A stretch of DNA of 48,637 bases. Source: Chloroflexota bacterium. Its GTDB lineage: Bacteria; Chloroflexota; UBA6077; CF-72. The notes under the pieces are model-generated. The model was not told the DNA's origin. It saw nothing but the letters and a program-made list of their open reading frames with translations, and made no database searches. The position numbers and the translations under genes were made by a program. Positions within the stretch are counted from its first letter, which is position 1. Every line of letters starts with the position of its first letter. The stretch covers positions 1 through 48,637 of the forward strand of contig JAFAOS010000453.1 of the NCBI GenBank assembly GCA_019247515.1, written 5' to 3'. This document shows positions 13,897 through 22,979 of the stretch, one piece after another.

Positions 13897-16800
13897 ATGA
13901 CCGGCCAGCCTCCTGAGGACGCGACTCCCGGCGAGATGCGCTCGTCGCGGACGCTGTACGACCTCACGACCGCGGCTGGCCGCGATCTCAGCCAGGATCC
14001 GGCCGACCTGGTCAGGTCGGTGGCCGAGCATGCCAGCGCGCTGCTGGGCGGCGACGGCGTGGCGGTCTACCTGTGGGACCCCGCGCGTGACGTCTTGCTG
14101 CCCATCTACAGCAACGATCCGCGCCAGCCAGCCTACGATCGACCCCTGCACGCCGGCGAGGGCGCGGCCGGCCGCGCGGTCAAGCTGCGCCAGACCATCG
14201 TCGTCGACGATTACGCGCACTTCGAGCAGGCCGTGCCCTGGGGTGTCGCCCGCGGGTTGAAGTCGGTCGAAGCCGTGCCCCTGATGCTCGACGACCGCCC
14301 CATCGGCGCGCTGGTCATCCGCTTCTACGGCGAGCGCCCGGTGACCGGTGCTGACGAAGCGCGCACGCTCGATCTGCTCGCCGCGCTGGCTGCGCCGGCG
14401 CTCGAAGCGGCCCGGCTCTACGCGAGTTCGCAGCTCGGACGCGAGCACGAGCGGACACTGCGCGAGATCACTTCGGCGCTGGCCGAAAATCTCGACGAGC
14501 ATCACGTGCTCGAGCTCGCCGTCAATCGAAGCGCGGAGCTGCTGCAGGCGCCCTACGCACGCGTCTGGCTGATCGAGCCTGACGGCGAGCTGAGCTGCGC
14601 CGCGGCCGAGGGCTACGTCCACCCTGACACGTTCATTCGCCACCTGGCGCACGACAGCATTTCGGGCATGGCCGCTCGAGAGCAGATCGTCAATCTGGGC
14701 AACGCGCCGGCCGAAAGCCACTGGTACTTCAATCGCGAGTTCGGCGACCGCACCGGTCTGGGGGCGTATCTGGGTGCCGGCCTGTGGCGCGCTGGCGAGT
14801 CGCTCGGCGTCATCGAGGTCATGCGCCAGGTCGGCTATCGCTTCAGCGACGCCGAGGAGCAGCTTCTGGTCAGCCTGGCCAATGCCGTGGCCGTGGCGGT
14901 GAGCAACGCGCGGACGCACGCGGCCGTCGAGCGCCTGGCCCGCGAGGCCGAACAGCGTGCCGAGCTTGTCGCCGAGTCCGAGCGCGTCCTGCGCTCCGTG
15001 TACGAAGCCATCGGCTCCGGCGTCCTGGTCATGAATCCCGAGGGGCTCGTGGTCACCGCCAATGCCGCCGCCGAAGAAATCTTCGGTATTCCCGCGAGCC
15101 GATTGATCGGCAAACCGCCGGGCTTGATCGATATACAGCTCGTGAGTGACGGCTCGATTGTGCCCGTCGACGAGAAGCCGACTCCGCGCGTCACCCGCAA
15201 TCGTGCTGCCGAGCGCAAGCAGATCTTCAGTTTCGTGCACCCGGACCACCGCCGCCGCTGGCTGCAGGTGGACGTGGTGCCGCTGTTCGGAGCGGATGGC
15301 CAGGTCTCACGCGTCGTCTCGAGCTTCATCGACATCACCGAGCAAAAGAGCTCCGAAGAGGCGCTGCGCCGGCGCGACCTGATCCTGCAGGCGGTGGCGT
15401 TTGCGGCCGAGAACCTGCTGAGCAGCCCGGAGTGGGAGCACAGCATCGACGACGTGCTGCGTGAGCTGGGCGCGGCCACGGGCGTCAGTCGGGTGTACAT
15501 CGTGCCGCGAGATGCGCGCGATAGCGACCTCCGCGAGGCGACCCATCACCAGTGGACCGCCGACAACATCGTGCCCCGTGCTGACTTCCCATCACGCGGA
15601 TCGTACCTGCAGAGCCTGGGACTGACTCGCTGGGAGCAGATCCTGCGCGACGGCGGCATCATTCAGGGCGACTTGCGCAGCTTTCCATCCGACGAGCAGC
15701 AGATGCTCGCCGCGCAGGGCGTCTGCTCGCTGGTGCTGGTGCCCATTTTCGTCGGCTCGGGGTGGTGGGGCTTCATTGGCTTCGACGACTGTTTTGAAGA
15801 ACGGACGTGGCCGCCGAGCCTGGTCGAAGCACTCAAAACGGCGGCCGGCACGCTGGGCGCCGCCATCCTCCGTCGGCGCGCCGACGCCGAGCGCTTGCAG
15901 CTCGTGCGCGAGCAGTCCGCGCGTGTGGAAGCCGAAACCGCACAGCGAAGACTCGCCTATCTGGCCGAGGCGAGCCAGATCCTGGCTGGCTCACTTGACT
16001 TCGAGCCGGGTCTCCAGGGAGTGGCGAACCTGCTGGTGCCTGGTCTGGTCGACGGCTGCTTCTTCGACATGAGCCAGCACGACGGCTCGATCCGCCGCGT
16101 CGCCTCTGCCGGACTGCCGGAGCTCGATGCCAGGCTGAGCCCACCGCCCGTCGCGGCCGTGATCCGCGGCAATCAGTCCTGGCTCTCCGCCCGCGCGCTG
16201 ACGGTGCCGCTGGTGACCCACGCGGGCGTCACCGGCGCCCTGACCTGGTTGGCGTCCAACGCACGGCCCGCGTTTCATGCGCATGACCTGGACCTTGCCG
16301 AGCACCTGGCCCGCCGCTGCGCGCTGGCGATTGACAACTCGCGCCTGTATCGCGAGGCGCGCGCGGCGGTCAGCATCCGCGACGAATTCCTCTCGGTCGC
16401 GGCGCACGAGCTCAAGACGCCGATGACCAGCTTGCGCGGCTACGCCCAGCTGCTCGGCCGCGAGTTCGACCGCGGCGAGCCAGTCAATCAGGAGCGCGCG
16501 CGCCGCGCGGCGGACACCATCCAGGTGCAGTCTGACAAGCTGGCGCGTCTGGTGGCCCAGCTGCTGGATGTCTCACGCCTCCAGTCGGGGAAGCTGACGG
16601 TCGAACGCACGTCATCGGACCTGGCCGAGCTCATGCACGAGATGGTCGCCGCGGCGCGCAGCCAGCTCAAACACCACACGCTGGTCGCCGACCTGCCGAA
16701 CGAGCTGTGGGCATCCATCGATCCGCTGCGCATCGAACAGGTGGTGAGCAACCTGCTCGACAACGCGATCAAGTACAGCCCTGAGGGGGGCCAGATCGAA

Positions 16801-17148
16801 GTCGAGCTGACGTGTCTCGAGCCGTTGCGTTCGGCGCGGCTTGTCGTGCGTGACCACGGCGTGGGCGTGCCGCCCGAGCACCGCGACCACATTTTCGATC
16901 GCTTCTACCAGGCGCACGCCAGCAGCCCGCTGACCAGCATGGCGGGCATGGGACTCGGGCTGTACATCACCCGCCAGATCGTCGAGATGCACGACGGGAG
17001 CATCACCGCGCAGTTCCCCGACGACGGCGGGACGCGGTTTGTCGTCCTGCTACCGCTGCCTACCTCTTCCTCTGCCACAGAGAGAGGTGACGGAATCAGC
17101 GCAACCGAGGGTCAAAGGCATCGCGAAGCGCATCGCCCATCAGGTTGA
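13897..17148 (+). CDS. Multi-sensor histidine kinase (GAF-GAF-PAS-GAF-GAF-HisKA-HATPase)
   Basis: 1083 residues, apparently cytoplasmic as no membrane segment is seen. Approximate order: GAF 20-180, GAF 185-345, PAS 355-490 (VLVMNPEGLVVTANAAAEEI), GAF-like 500-655, GAF 690-820, HisKA with phosphoacceptor His837 in AAHELKTPMTSLRGYA, then HATPase_c with NLLDNAIKYSPEGG (N box), DHGVGVP and GMGLGLYITRQIVEMH. It should autophosphorylate and pass phosphate to a response regulator, but none lies next to it. The last ~30 residues after TRFVVLLPLP extend beyond the normal domain end and overlap the convergent permease gene by 53 bp. Ligands of the GAF domains are unknown. Confidence 0.92.
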   Translation: MTGQPPEDATPGEMRSSRTLYDLTTAAGRDLSQDPADLVRSVAEHASALLGGDGVAVYLWDPARDVLLPIYSNDPRQPAYDRPLHAGEGAAGRAVKLRQTIVVDDYAHFEQAVPWGVARGLKSVEAVPLMLDDRPIGALVIRFYGERPVTGADEARTLDLLAALAAPALEAARLYASSQLGREHERTLREITSALAENLDEHHVLELAVNRSAELLQAPYARVWLIEPDGELSCAAAEGYVHPDTFIRHLAHDSISGMAAREQIVNLGNAPAESHWYFNREFGDRTGLGAYLGAGLWRAGESLGVIEVMRQVGYRFSDAEEQLLVSLANAVAVAVSNARTHAAVERLAREAEQRAELVAESERVLRSVYEAIGSGVLVMNPEGLVVTANAAAEEIFGIPASRLIGKPPGLIDIQLVSDGSIVPVDEKPTPRVTRNRAAERKQIFSFVHPDHRRRWLQVDVVPLFGADGQVSRVVSSFIDITEQKSSEEALRRRDLILQAVAFAAENLLSSPEWEHSIDDVLRELGAATGVSRVYIVPRDARDSDLREATHHQWTADNIVPRADFPSRGSYLQSLGLTRWEQILRDGGIIQGDLRSFPSDEQQMLAAQGVCSLVLVPIFVGSGWWGFIGFDDCFEERTWPPSLVEALKTAAGTLGAAILRRRADAERLQLVREQSARVEAETAQRRLAYLAEASQILAGSLDFEPGLQGVANLLVPGLVDGCFFDMSQHDGSIRRVASAGLPELDARLSPPPVAAVIRGNQSWLSARALTVPLVTHAGVTGALTWLASNARPAFHAHDLDLAEHLARRCALAIDNSRLYREARAAVSIRDEFLSVAAHELKTPMTSLRGYAQLLGREFDRGEPVNQERARRAADTIQVQSDKLARLVAQLLDVSRLQSGKLTVERTSSDLAELMHEMVAAARSQLKHHTLVADLPNELWASIDPLRIEQVVSNLLDNAIKYSPEGGQIEVELTCLEPLRSARLVVRDHGVGVPPEHRDHIFDRFYQAHASSPLTSMAGMGLGLYITRQIVEMHDGSITAQFPDDGGTRFVVLLPLPTSSSATERGDGISATEGQRHREAHRPSG

Positions 17149-18010
17149 ACGCGAGCACGGTCACCAGGATGGCCAGCCCCGGAAACGTGGCGATCCACGG
17201 CGAGTCGATCACGTAGCTGCGACCCTCGGCCAGCATGTTGCCCCAGTCCGGGGTGGGCGGCTGCGTGCCCAGCCCCAGAAAGCTCAGGCCAGCCGTGTCG
17301 ATGATCGCGATCCCAACGCACAGCGTCGTTTGGACTATGAGCGGCGCCAGGGTATTGGGCAGCACGTGCTGGCGCATGATGCGCGGATCGTCGGCGCCCA
17401 GCGCGCGGGCCGCATCCACGTATTCGCGCGAGCGCACCGACAGCACCGAGCCGCGCGCGACCCGCGCGTAGTGCGGCACGTACACGATGCCGATGGCGAT
17501 CATGGCGTTGCGCAGTCCGGGGCCCAGAATGGCGACCACCGCGATGGCCAGCAGGATGTACGGGAAGGCGAGCACCACGTCCATGCAGCGCATGATCAGG
17601 CTGTCGGCTCGGCCGCCGTAGAAAGCCGCGATCATGCCGAAGGAGACGCCGATGATCAGCGCGATGGTCGCCGCCACACCGCCCGCCTCGAGCGAGGATT
17701 GGGCGCCCCAGATGACGCGGCTGAACACGTCGCGGCCGAACTCGTCGGTGCCCATCCAGTGCTGTGAACTGGGCGGCTGGCGTTCGACGCGGAAGTCCTG
17801 ACGGGTCGGACTGTAGGGGGCGATCTGTGCCGCGAAGATCGCCGCCAGCACGATCACGATCAGCACGACGGCGCCAGCCACGCCGGTGCGCGAGCGAACG
17901 AAGCGGCCTTGCGCCGCGCGCCACGGGGTCGTCGAGCGGCGTTTGCCGATCTGGGTGGCGGTTGCCTGAGACGGCGACGTGAGCGGCAGCGGCTCGGACG
18001 AGACGGCCAT
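17096..18010 (-). CDS. dppC: Dipeptide/oligopeptide ABC transporter permease, DppC type
   Basis: 304 residues, inner-membrane protein with an N-terminal helix (GVAGAVVLIVIVLAAIFAAQ), the OppC N-terminal motif (HWMGTDEFGRDVFSR), further membrane helices, and the EAA loop (REYVDAARALGADDPRIMRQ) that contacts the ATPase. Start lies 1 base after the DppB stop, so the two are co-translated. Third gene of an operon with the substrate-binding protein and DppB; no ATPase gene is in the window, so ATPases must be supplied from elsewhere. The substrate may be peptides or another oligomer, as this family is broad. Confidence 0.92.
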   Translation of the reverse strand: MAVSSEPLPLTSPSQATATQIGKRRSTTPWRAAQGRFVRSRTGVAGAVVLIVIVLAAIFAAQIAPYSPTRQDFRVERQPPSSQHWMGTDEFGRDVFSRVIWGAQSSLEAGGVAATIALIIGVSFGMIAAFYGGRADSLIMRCMDVVLAFPYILLAIAVVAILGPGLRNAMIAIGIVYVPHYARVARGSVLSVRSREYVDAARALGADDPRIMRQHVLPNTLAPLIVQTTLCVGIAIIDTAGLSFLGLGTQPPTPDWGNMLAEGRSYVIDSPWIATFPGLAILVTVLAFNLMGDALRDAFDPRLR

Positions 18011-18011
18011 T

Positions 18012-19016
18012 TCAGGTGTAGCGGATGCGCGGGTCGAGCGCCGCGTACAGGACGTCGACCAGCAGGTTGATCACCACCACGAAGATGGCGACGACCAGCA
18101 CTGTGCCCTGCACGACTGGATAGTCGCGGGCGGTGATGGCGGTGACGACGTAGCGGCCAACCCCGACGCGGCCGAAGACCGTTTCGGTCAGGACGGCGCC
18201 GCTGAGCAGCGCGCCCAACTGCAAGCCGACGACGGTCACGACCGGGATCAGGGCGTTCTTGAGCGCGTGTTGCAGCACGACGGCGTTCTCGCGCAGTCCT
18301 TTGGCGCGCGCGGTCGTCAGGTAGTCGCTGCTCAGGACCTCGAGCATGCTGGAGCGCGCCATGCGCGAGACGATGGCCATCGTGATCGTGCTGAGCGTGA
18401 TCGCCGGCAGGACCAGGTGCCACATCACGTCGCCGAAGGCGGTGAGGTCGCCTGAGAGCAGCGCGTCGATCGTGTAGAAGTGGGTCACCGTCGGGATCTC
18501 GACCGAGTTGCTGACCGCGCCGGACAGTGGAAACCAGCCGCCGCGAGCGCCGAGCCAGTAGATCAGCATCAGGCCGATCCAGTACACGGGCATCGAGATG
18601 CCGACCAGCGACAGCACCATCGTCGCGTATTCGACGCCGGTGCGCCGCTTGATGGCCGCCAGGATCCCCGCGGGCATGCCGACCACCAGGGCGACGACGA
18701 GCGCCGCGATGCTCAGCTCGATGGTCGGCGCGAAGTTGGTGGCAAGCTCGGTGGTCACGTCGCCGCCGGTGCGGATCGACCTGCCGAGCTGGAACGTGGC
18801 CATGTGGCCGAGGAACTGGACGTACTGGACCGGCAGCGGCTGATTGAGGCCGAGGTCCTCGCGGATGCGCTCGACTTCCGCCTCGGACGCCTTGTCGCCG
18901 ACGAGCGCGATCGCCGGATCGCCAGGGATCAAGCGCAACGCGATGAACACGACGGTCGCGACGCCCAGCAGCACAGGGATGGTGTGCGCCAGGCGCCGCA
19001 AAATGTAGTTGCGCAA
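18012..19016 (-). CDS. dppB: Dipeptide/oligopeptide ABC transporter permease, DppB type
   Basis: 334 residues from a TTG at 19016, two bases after the stop of the binding-protein gene. I chose it because the family begins with (M)RNYILRRLAHTIPVLLGV; the open frame continues upstream only as antisense of the binding protein. Visible are ALRLIPGDPA, LGLNQPLPVQYVQFLGHM, six membrane helices, and the EAA loop (SSDYLTTARAKGLRENAVV). It forms the channel with DppC. Confidence 0.9.
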   Translation of the reverse strand: MRNYILRRLAHTIPVLLGVATVVFIALRLIPGDPAIALVGDKASEAEVERIREDLGLNQPLPVQYVQFLGHMATFQLGRSIRTGGDVTTELATNFAPTIELSIAALVVALVVGMPAGILAAIKRRTGVEYATMVLSLVGISMPVYWIGLMLIYWLGARGGWFPLSGAVSNSVEIPTVTHFYTIDALLSGDLTAFGDVMWHLVLPAITLSTITMAIVSRMARSSMLEVLSSDYLTTARAKGLRENAVVLQHALKNALIPVVTVVGLQLGALLSGAVLTETVFGRVGVGRYVVTAITARDYPVVQGTVLVVAIFVVVINLLVDVLYAALDPRIRYT

Positions 19017-19018
19017 AG

Positions 19019-20782
19019 TTAGCCGAGCGCCACGTTGTTGAAGTAGTAGATGTACGTCGGCTGCTGCACGAAGTTCTGGACCCGCTTGCGCAGCGCGGCT
19101 TGCTGCTTCATGTGGCCGATGAACAGCCATGGCGCGTCGTCCACGATCATGCGCTCGGCCTGGTTGAACAGGTCCTTGCGCTTGGCCGTGTCCGTTTCCT
19201 CGTTCGCCGAGTTCAACAGCTGATCCACGTCTGGCGTGCCGTAGAACGACGTGTTGACGCCGCCCTTGTTCACGCTGTTGAAAAACACGCCCAGGAAGTT
19301 TTCGGGATCGCCCGTGTCGGCTTGCCAGCCGCCGAAGGCAACGTGCAGCTTGGCGGCACGACGATCGGCGCGGTACTGCGTCCACTCGCCGGTCTGGATC
19401 TGCGTCTTGACCCCGACGTCGTCCAGGTATTGCTGGACCGCCTCGGCCAGCTTGCTGCCCTGGGGGTTGTAGCCGCGCGCGATCGTGTAGGTGTCCAGGG
19501 TGAGCATGTCGCCGTTGTAGCCTGCGTCCTGCAGCATGGCGCGCGCTTTGTCTGGATCGAACGGATACGCGTGCAGGTCGGAATTGAAAGCCCAGGAGGT
19601 CGGCGGCAACACGCCCGTCGCCGGGGTGCCGGCGCCCGTGTACAGGCTGTCCGCCAGCTCCTGTTTGTTGATCGCGTAGTTCATCGCCTGCCGCAAGGCT
19701 TTGTTTTGCAGTTGCGGCATGGTCAGGTTGAACTCGGCCATGTTGACGTTCAGGCCAGGTTGCTCGAGCACGTCCGTGTTGGCCTGGCCCTTCAGCGTCG
19801 GCACGTCCTTGGGATCGACCGCCCAGGTGACGTCAGCTTCGCCGTTCTGAATCTTCAGGGCACGCACCGAGGGCTCGGGCACGGGCTGGAAGATGATGCG
19901 CTGCAGCTTGGCCCTGGTGCCCCAATAGCCGTCGAAGGCATCGACGGTAATGTGGTCGTCCTTCTTCCATTCGACGAATTTGAATGGCCCGGTGCCAACG
20001 GGGTTCTCGTTGATGCCCTTGCCGTATTTCTTCAGGGCCTCCATCGAGATCACGTAGGCCGGCGGAATGGCCAGATTGGAAAGCAACGGCGAGAACTTGC
20101 GGTTGAGCGTGAACTGCACGTCGAGGTCGCCGACAGCCTCGACCTTGGTCACCACGTTGGAGATGTAGTCGCCGATATACGGGAATCCGCCGTAGTCGCC
20201 CTGCGCTTCTTGATAGAGCGGGTTGTCCTTGTTGATGCTGCGGTCGAAGCTGAAGGCCACGGCCTGCGCGTTGAGTGGCGAGCCGTCATGGAACATGACC
20301 CCGGGCTTCAAGTGAAACACGACCTGCAGGCCGTCCGTTGAGAGGTCCCACTTCTCCGCCAGCGCCGGCTCGACGTCAGTGCTGCCCGACTTGTAGCGCA
20401 CCAGACCCTCATAGATGGCCGTGGTCGCGATGAAGCCTTCCTGGGCATCCATGGCGGGCGGATCGAGGCGATTGGTGTCGCCCGCGAACAGGAACGTCAA
20501 CGTGTTGGCGGCAGTGGCGCCAGATGTGGTCGCCGGCGCGGTGGTCGCCGCCGCCGCGGGAGCAGTGGTCGGTTGCGTGGCGGGCGCGCTGGTCGGCGCG
20601 GCGGGGGCGGTGGTGGCCGCGGCGGCGGGCGGCGTGGTTGGCTTGGGCGCGGCAGCGGGCGGGCTGGTTGGCGCCCCAGTGGAGCTTGGCGCGGCAGGGC
20701 CGCAGGCACTCAGCAGTCCCATCCCTGCAGCGACGCCGGCTATGCCCAACAAACGGCGTCGCGTGAGCGGCGAGGTTCCCAT
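19019..20782 (-). CDS. Extracellular solute-binding lipoprotein, family 5 (DppA/OppA type)
   Basis: 587 residues from ATG 20782, with GGAG 8 bases upstream; a longer frame to 20842 has no ribosome site. The N-terminus has consecutive arginines (LTRRRLLGIAGVAAG) and a lipobox (LLSACG, Cys27), so it is a lipoprotein, possibly exported by Tat. Residues ~28-95 are a long Ala/Pro/Thr-rich tether. The SBP_bac_5 domain follows: ANTLTFLFAGDTNRLDPPAM, GLVRYKSGSTDVEPALAEKW, GTGPFKFVEW. It delivers peptides or similar ligands to DppB/DppC. Transcription diverges from the sigma-factor gene with ~88 bp between. Confidence 0.93.
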   Translation of the reverse strand: MGTSPLTRRRLLGIAGVAAGMGLLSACGPAAPSSTGAPTSPPAAAPKPTTPPAAAATTAPAAPTSAPATQPTTAPAAAATTAPATTSGATAANTLTFLFAGDTNRLDPPAMDAQEGFIATTAIYEGLVRYKSGSTDVEPALAEKWDLSTDGLQVVFHLKPGVMFHDGSPLNAQAVAFSFDRSINKDNPLYQEAQGDYGGFPYIGDYISNVVTKVEAVGDLDVQFTLNRKFSPLLSNLAIPPAYVISMEALKKYGKGINENPVGTGPFKFVEWKKDDHITVDAFDGYWGTRAKLQRIIFQPVPEPSVRALKIQNGEADVTWAVDPKDVPTLKGQANTDVLEQPGLNVNMAEFNLTMPQLQNKALRQAMNYAINKQELADSLYTGAGTPATGVLPPTSWAFNSDLHAYPFDPDKARAMLQDAGYNGDMLTLDTYTIARGYNPQGSKLAEAVQQYLDDVGVKTQIQTGEWTQYRADRRAAKLHVAFGGWQADTGDPENFLGVFFNSVNKGGVNTSFYGTPDVDQLLNSANEETDTAKRKDLFNQAERMIVDDAPWLFIGHMKQQAALRKRVQNFVQQPTYIYYFNNVALG

Positions 20783-20870
20783 GGATGACACTCCGGGGAA
20801 GTTTGGTCGGCCCAGAGTATCAGCGGTATCGCGGCGTGTCACTGTTGCAATCGCGTGGCTTTTACACTTG

Positions 20871-21560
20871 GTGAGCGCCGTGACCGTCCGTGAGCTGCCT
20901 CTCGTCGAGCTTGCCCGTCGCTGTCGTGAGGAAACGCTTCGCTTTTTGAGCGGCGGCGAGCGTGACGACGCCTACTGCTTCGAGATTTTCCACCGGGCAG
21001 TCGTCGATCGCGACGACGCCGCCTGGGAAGCGATCGTCGCGCAGTACCGCGGCATCGTGCTGGCCTACGTCGGTCAGCACACGGCCGCCACGGTGCTGCG
21101 CGAGACGGACGAATACTGGATTAACCGCGCCTTCCAACGCTTCTGGGGCGCGGTTGGCCCCCAGCGCTTCGGTCAGTTCCCGGACTTACCGTCGCTGCTG
21201 AAATACCTGAAGCTGTGTGTCCACAGCGTGTTGATGGACGAGATGCGCGCGCGCCGCGCCGCCTCTGCCAGCTCGCTCGACGACGTGCCGGAGGCGGTGC
21301 CGGCGCGCACCAACGCCGAAAATACGGTCGTCGGCGAGCTGTCTGGGCAGCAGCTGTGGGACGCGATCATTCGCGAAGTGCAGGACGAGGCCGAGCGCAA
21401 AGTCGTTCTGCTGTCGTTCGCGCGCGACCTCAAACCCTCGGAAATCGCCGAGCGGCATCCCGACCTGTTTGCCACCGTCGCGGACGTCTACCGCATCAAA
21501 CGCAATGTCATCGAGCGGCTGCGGCGCAGCGCCGAGATTAGATCGTTTCTTTCGCCGTAA
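20871..21560 (+). CDS. ECF-like RNA polymerase sigma factor
   Basis: 229 residues from GTG 20871; GTG 20880 is an alternative, and the longer frame from 20415 is antisense to the binding protein. Region-2-like sequence spans roughly 55-140 (AAWEAIVAQYRGIVLAYVGQ, YWINRAFQRFWGAV, LLKYLKLCVHSVLMDEMRAR). Region-4-like helix-turn-helix spans ~170-225 (EAERKVVLLSFARDLKPSEI, VADVYRIKRNVIERLRR). Divergent from typical ECFs, with a long N-terminal lead. It is followed 69 bp later by a ZAS-motif protein that is the likely anti-sigma partner. Confidence 0.75.
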   Translation: MSAVTVRELPLVELARRCREETLRFLSGGERDDAYCFEIFHRAVVDRDDAAWEAIVAQYRGIVLAYVGQHTAATVLRETDEYWINRAFQRFWGAVGPQRFGQFPDLPSLLKYLKLCVHSVLMDEMRARRAASASSLDDVPEAVPARTNAENTVVGELSGQQLWDAIIREVQDEAERKVVLLSFARDLKPSEIAERHPDLFATVADVYRIKRNVIERLRRSAEIRSFLSP

Positions 21561-21629
21561 GATCGTCCCCGAATTCCGTGCCGGCGGCCGTTTATGTTGG
21601 TAAGCATGCAGACGGCAGGGGGCAAGCAG

Positions 21630-22211
21630 ATGGTCGACGACGACACCTTCGAGTCAGTGCTCCGCCAGTCTCTCTATCGATTTGATTGTCCAGACGCGCA
21701 CACCCTCGGCGAGTACGAGCTCGATGTGCTCGGCGCGTCCGAGCGCACGCGTATCGCCTCGCACGCGGTCGACTGCGCGGAGTGCACCGCCGAGCTGGCT
21801 GTCCTGCGCGCGTTCCTGGCCACGCCGACGCGTGTGCCAGAACCCTTCGTGGAGCGCGCGCGCCGAATCGTGGCCACGTTGTTGACGCCGCGTCCAGGTC
21901 TTGCCTACGGTGGCTTGCGCGGCGCGGGCGACACGTCGATGCGAATCTACGAGGCCGACGACGTGACCGTGACGCTCGGACCCGGCTCGACACGCGGCGG
22001 ATTGCTCGGACTGGTCGTCACCGGCGACGTCGAGCCCGCGGCGCTCGGTGGACGCGAAGTCCGAGCGGTGCCTGGCGAGGGCTCGGTCGTGCGCGCGCGG
22101 CTCGACGATCTCGGTAACTTCGAGCTCGACAACCTCAGCCCCGGCGCGTACGCACTCGAAATCGACCTGCCTCACGGCGTCCTGGTGATCGAAGAGCTGC
22201 GCGTCGGCTAG
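21630..22211 (+). CDS. Putative soluble zinc anti-sigma factor with beta-sandwich domain
   Basis: 193 residues from ATG 21630, supported by AGGGGG at 21617-21622; in-frame ATGs at 21594 and 21606 are alternatives. Residues ~20-75 resemble a ZAS domain: HTLGEYELDVLGASERTRI, then His45-x3-Cys49-x2-Cys52 (SHAVDCAECTAEL). Residues ~110-193 look like a carboxypeptidase-regulatory-type beta domain (RLDDLGNFELDNLSPGAYAL). Most anti-sigma factors carry a transmembrane helix; none is seen here, so sensing would be cytoplasmic. Downstream of the sigma factor. Its TAG lies in a CTAG shared with the convergent gene's stop. Confidence 0.65.
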   Translation: MVDDDTFESVLRQSLYRFDCPDAHTLGEYELDVLGASERTRIASHAVDCAECTAELAVLRAFLATPTRVPEPFVERARRIVATLLTPRPGLAYGGLRGAGDTSMRIYEADDVTVTLGPGSTRGGLLGLVVTGDVEPAALGGREVRAVPGEGSVVRARLDDLGNFELDNLSPGAYALEIDLPHGVLVIEELRVG

Positions 22212-22696
22212 CCGCCGGATGGCGGCGGGTTGGCGTCGGTACCTTCCCAGCTGACCAGACCGTTCGCCGTCAGCGCCCAGTGTCTCCAGCCGTCGGTAAA
22301 CGAGACGGTATTGCTGGACTTATCGTAAGCAGCCAACCCGGTCGTGGTTTGCTGCGAGGTGTTACCCGACGCCGAGACGGGGTGCTCGCATTCGACCGGC
22401 GCGCCCATTGGATCGCCGACCTGCTGTTTGAGGGCCGCCAGGCCATTGCTGAAGGCGGGTTGCTCGCCCGGGTTGCAGTAGGCAGCCGGCGGCTCGACGT
22501 AGCCAACCGAGGGCGAGCTGGCGGTTTCGTCGAGGCCAATCACCGATGCGGCGGTCTCGATGATAGACAGGTCCAGACCGAGGCGGTGCCCCGCCCAGTA
22601 GGCCGTGGTGACGCCGGCCGCCAGCACGACGAGCAGGTACATGAATTCGGCGCTGAGTGGATGTCGCTTGCGATTCAGGCGGGGCGAGTAGGCCAT
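22208..22696 (-). CDS. Hypothetical membrane-anchored protein
   Basis: 162 residues. A basic N-terminus (NRKRHPLS) is followed by one hydrophobic helix (~19-37, YLLVVLAAGVTTAYWAG). The remaining ~115 residues should face outside, with two cysteines (AAYCNPGEQ and VECEHP) that could form a disulfide, and a C-terminal segment NTVSFTDGWRHWALTANGLVSW. No family recognised. Converges with the anti-sigma gene, sharing CTAG as mutual stop codons. Confidence 0.65.
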   Translation of the reverse strand: MAYSPRLNRKRHPLSAEFMYLLVVLAAGVTTAYWAGHRLGLDLSIIETAASVIGLDETASSPSVGYVEPPAAYCNPGEQPAFSNGLAALKQQVGDPMGAPVECEHPVSASGNTSQQTTTGLAAYDKSSNTVSFTDGWRHWALTANGLVSWEGTDANPPPSGG

Positions 22697-22979
22697 AATG
22701 CGCGCGGCTTCGGACCCGCAGAATGCGGGCCAGCGCTGAGGCGCGATTGCGTCACAGATAGGTCAAAGGGCCACGCCCAAACAGAAACCGCCTGGCGGGG
22801 GAGGGAACCAGGCGGCTTCTGAGCAGTACCGCCAGCGGGGGGAAATCTCTGACGGTCCGTAGGTGCGGTATTCTGTGCTCAGGACGGGGCTGCACGAAGC
22901 GTGCCATCAGTTTTCGCGCAGGTCGGCGGGAATTTGTGGTCGGGTTTGTGCATTGGACCTTTGAGACGAGAGAGGATTA
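22697..22979. other. Leader region of ribA
   Basis: Non-coding stretch between the divergent hypothetical gene and ribA. It contains a stable hairpin at 22788-22815 and a competing GGCGG/CCGCC pairing. AGAGAGGA just before the ATG at 22980 is the ribosome site. I looked for the conserved boxes of an FMN riboswitch, which would be expected before a riboflavin gene, and do not see them. Confidence 0.5.
22788..22815. promoter_or_regulatory. Strong hairpin in the ribA leader
   Basis: CCGCCTGG (22788-22795) and CCAGGCGG (22808-22815) form a perfect 8-bp stem around a purine-rich loop. GGCGG (22811-22815) can instead pair with CCGCC (22829-22833), giving two mutually exclusive structures. Read on the minus strand the stem is followed by a T-rich run, like a terminator, but no minus-strand gene ends here. 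Confidence 0.4.

Noticed and set aside
13840-15249. Long minus-strand frame antisense to the histidine kinase
   Set aside because: Its composition is a GC-rich shadow of the kinase; only the final 50 codons beyond the kinase start look protein-like and were annotated separately.
20845-20868. Sigma-70 promoter TTGCAA...TACACT before the sigma-factor gene
   Set aside because: The spacer is only 12 bp, too short for a normal promoter, and it would sit on top of the start codon.
20415-20870. N-terminal extension of the sigma factor
   Set aside because: It is antisense to the binding-protein linker and Ala/Val/Gly-rich by composition; the sigma-like sequence starts after 20871.
22697-22979. FMN riboswitch before ribA
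   Set aside because: The conserved FMN-element boxes are not present; only generic hairpins are seen.
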